This document shows positions 62,071-64,000 of a stretch of DNA of 64,000 nucleotides, piece by piece. A model generated the notes under the pieces. The model had not been told where the DNA came from. It saw only the letters and a program-made list of their open reading frames with translations, and made no database searches. A program made the position numbers and the translations under genes. Every line of letters begins with the position of its first letter. The first letter of the stretch is position 1. The stretch covers positions 310,001 to 374,000 of the forward strand of contig NZ_JOFH01000001.1 of NCBI RefSeq assembly GCF_000721235.1. Reading direction: 5' to 3'. This stretch comes from Streptomyces olivaceus (GTDB lineage: Bacteria > Actinomycetota > Actinomycetes > Streptomycetales > Streptomycetaceae).

Positions 62071-63713
62071 TCGAGGTCGGCGGCCTGACCGCCCGCGCGG
62101 ACGGCGCCCTGCTCCTGGACGGCGTGGACCTCACCGTCCGGGCCGGCGGGGTGACGGCCCTCGTGGGCCCGTCGGGCAGCGGCAAGACCACCCTCGCACT
62201 GGCCCTGCTGGGCGAGGCCGCCCCCGGCGTGCGGCTGCGCGGTTCGGTGCGGGTCGCCGGTGTCGACGTGGTGGGCGAGGAGGGACCGACGGGGGCCGCC
62301 CGGGACGTCCGTGGCCGCGTCGTCTCGTACATGCCCCAGCACCCGGCCCACGCGCTCAACCCCGCCCGGCGGATCGGTTCGGTCCTCACCGAACTCGCCC
62401 GCCTGCACCGGCCGGACGGCACGGACGACTCCGGCGGCACGGGCCGGGCGGGCGGCACGGGCGGCACGGGCGGCGGCCGGTCCGCCGCCGGCAGGGAGCA
62501 CGCGGCCGGGGCGTTGCGCGCCGCCGGGCTGCCGGACGACCCCGGCTTCCGGCGCCGTTTCCCGCACCAGTTCTCCGGCGGCCAGCGGCAGCGCGTGGCG
62601 CTCGCCCAGGTGCTGGCGTGCGGCCCGAGCGTCCTCGTGCTCGACGAGCCCAGCACCGGTCTGGACACGGTGGCGCGGCTGCGGCTCGCGGACCGGCTGA
62701 CCCGGCTGGCCGCGGACGGGTACGCGCTCCTGCTGCTCAGCCACGACCACGACCTGGTGCGCGCGGTGGCCGCCCGTACGGTGACCCTGGACCGCGGCCG
62801 GGTGACCGCCGCGGGACCCACGCCCGAAGTGCTCCCGGCCCCGGCGGCTCCGCCCCCGCCCGTGGCGGCGACCGCGCCCGTACGGCCGGCCGGGGCCGTG
62901 CTGGAGGCGCGGGGACTGACGGCGTGGCTGCACGCCGGACGCCGCGGTGAGGTCCTGCGCGACGTGGCGGTGCGGGTGCCGGAAGGGGGCTGCACGGCGG
63001 TGGTCGGCCCCTCGGGCAGCGGCAAGACCGTCCTGGCCCGCTGCCTCGCCGGGCTGCACGAACGCCACCGGGGACACCTCGCGTTCCGGGGCGAGCCGCT
63101 GCCCGTGCTGCGCCGCCGCACCGCCCGGCAGATCCGGGGTGTCCAGTACGTCTGGCAGGAGGTGCGGGGCTCCTTCGACGAGCGGCGCACCGTCCTGGAA
63201 CAGGTCGCCCGGACCGCCGTACGCCTGCGCGGGCTCACGCCACGGGAGGCCGAGCGGCAGGCCCGGGCGGTGTGGGAGCGGCTCGGGCTGTCGGCCGAGC
63301 ACACGGCGCGGCACGCCGCCGCACTGTCCGGCGGCGAACTGCAACGGGCTGCGCTGTCACGGGCGTTGCTCGCCGATCCCGACGTACTGATCTGCGACGA
63401 GATCACGACGGCGCTCGACTCCGTCAGCACGGAGCTGGTGACCGCCGAGATCACCCGCCTGCGCGAGGAGAGCGACACGGCCGTGCTGTGGATCGGCCAC
63501 GACCTGGCGCTCGTCGAGCGGCTCGCCGACGACCTCGTCGTCCTCGACTCCGGCGGCGTCGTGGACAGCGGCGACAGCCGTACGGTCCTCGGCGCCCCGC
63601 GCTCCGAGACCACCCGCCTGCTGCTGCGGTCGCGGCACCTGGGCACCGCCGGCCCGGCCGCCTTGGAACCCGTCCCACCCGGCGTCCAGCGAAAGGAACA
63701 CCTCCAGCCATGA
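62058..63713 (+). CDS. Fused two-domain ABC ATPase (DppDF/NikDE type)
   Basis: The 551-residue protein joins two ATPase domains. The first has Walker A GPSGSGKTTLAL, signature QFSGGQRQRVALAQ and Walker B VLVLDEPSTG; the second has GPSGSGKTVLAR, LSGGELQRAALSR and VLICDEITTALDS. Such fusions power peptide/nickel importers. The GTG start overlaps the end of the permease gene by 13 bases. It fuels uptake by its operon partners. Confidence 0.9.
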   Translation: MEPVIEVGGLTARADGALLLDGVDLTVRAGGVTALVGPSGSGKTTLALALLGEAAPGVRLRGSVRVAGVDVVGEEGPTGAARDVRGRVVSYMPQHPAHALNPARRIGSVLTELARLHRPDGTDDSGGTGRAGGTGGTGGGRSAAGREHAAGALRAAGLPDDPGFRRRFPHQFSGGQRQRVALAQVLACGPSVLVLDEPSTGLDTVARLRLADRLTRLAADGYALLLLSHDHDLVRAVAARTVTLDRGRVTAAGPTPEVLPAPAAPPPPVAATAPVRPAGAVLEARGLTAWLHAGRRGEVLRDVAVRVPEGGCTAVVGPSGSGKTVLARCLAGLHERHRGHLAFRGEPLPVLRRRTARQIRGVQYVWQEVRGSFDERRTVLEQVARTAVRLRGLTPREAERQARAVWERLGLSAEHTARHAAALSGGELQRAALSRALLADPDVLICDEITTALDSVSTELVTAEITRLREESDTAVLWIGHDLALVERLADDLVVLDSGGVVDSGDSRTVLGAPRSETTRLLLRSRHLGTAGPAALEPVPPGVQRKEHLQP

Positions 63714-64000
63714 CCACGACCACCTCCACCCCGTCCGACTGGCAGCAGTGGCAGACGAGTTGGGACCGCCAGCAGGAGTGGTACATGCCGGACCGGGAGG
63801 AACGCTTCCGGGTCATGACCGACGCGGTGGAGGCCGTGGCGGGCCGCACCCCGCTCGTGCTCGACCTGGCCTGCGGCACCGCCAGCATCTCCGACCGGGT
63901 GCTGCGGGCGCTCCCCGGCGCCCGCACCGTCTGCGTAGACATCGACCCGGCCCTGCTGACCATCGCCCGCGGGCACTTCGCCGGGGACGAGCGGGTCACC
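63710..64000 (+). CDS. SAM-dependent methyltransferase, cut by window edge
   Basis: The first 97 residues (MTTTTSTPSDWQQWQTSWDR) include VLDLACGTASISDRVL and VCVDIDPALLTIA, SAM motifs I and II of class I methyltransferases. The ATG overlaps the ATPase stop by four bases. Its operon position suggests a role linked to the transporter, perhaps on a ligand that carries the metal; this is inference. Confidence 0.82.
   Translation, partial: MTTTTSTPSDWQQWQTSWDRQQEWYMPDREERFRVMTDAVEAVAGRTPLVLDLACGTASISDRVLRALPGARTVCVDIDPALLTIARGHFAGDERVT

Overview
The window is high-GC actinobacterial DNA, almost certainly Streptomyces. It is GC-rich throughout, uses many GTG starts, and its families (DUF6221, DUF6214, DUF4236, DUF2637-like, PaaX, AidB-type acyl-CoA dehydrogenase, LVIVD and DUF305 proteins) are typical of that genus. 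Two different kinds of DNA meet near position 50.65 kb. Positions 1 to about 50,640 are one large integrated element that continues past the left edge. Positions from about 50.8 kb to the end are ordinary chromosome.

The element has about 95 mostly small genes packed head to tail on the minus strand. Many are joined by 1-4 base stop/start overlaps. A tyrosine integrase (49288-50634, plus strand) sits at the right end beside the attachment junction. An excisionase-like gene, an XRE repressor and a second XRE regulator lie next to it (47.6-48.9 kb). Going left along the main transcription direction there follow: a long run of small unknown and zinc-ribbon genes (42.5-47.5 kb); a RecE-like nuclease and probable annealing protein (40.3-42.0 kb); an ASCH protein, an N6-type DNA methyltransferase and HTH genes (37.2-40.3 kb); an HNH endonuclease and replication genes under a ribbon-helix-helix regulator (33.3-37.2 kb); a C5 DNA methyltransferase (31.0-32.7 kb); a DUF4326 protein and an RNase AS-like nuclease (25-30 kb); a plus-strand island with two Nudix genes and cargo genes (21.6-25.1 kb); an FtsK/TraB-like translocase with two membrane partners (14.7-19.0 kb) and an unusual repeat array beside it; more small genes (5.5-14.5 kb); probable tail proteins (3.8-5.4 kb); and a glycosyltransferase, two methyltransferases and an epimerase (0.8-3.8 kb). 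The mixture of tail, RecE-like and replication genes with an FtsK translocase and Nudix regulator looks like a prophage or a phage/conjugative-element hybrid. Terminase, portal and capsid genes are not in the window.

Control of the element is visible. Four regulator genes (10957, 21586, 36923 and 48126) each start exactly six bases after a TAnnnT -10 box, as leaderless transcripts would. Each sits in a divergent intergenic region with nearby repeats. Modules end at strong hairpins. No stretch longer than 300 bases lacks a gene. I found no tRNA, rRNA, CRISPR array or insertion sequence.

The chromosome part holds a TetR regulator with a palindrome at its promoter, a secreted LVIVD beta-propeller, a DUF305 lipoprotein, a DUF6214 protein, a PaaX-type regulator divergent from an AidB-like flavoprotein, a BNR-repeat protein, and a peptide/nickel-type ABC transporter operon preceded by a Nur-like box, followed by a methyltransferase cut by the right edge.
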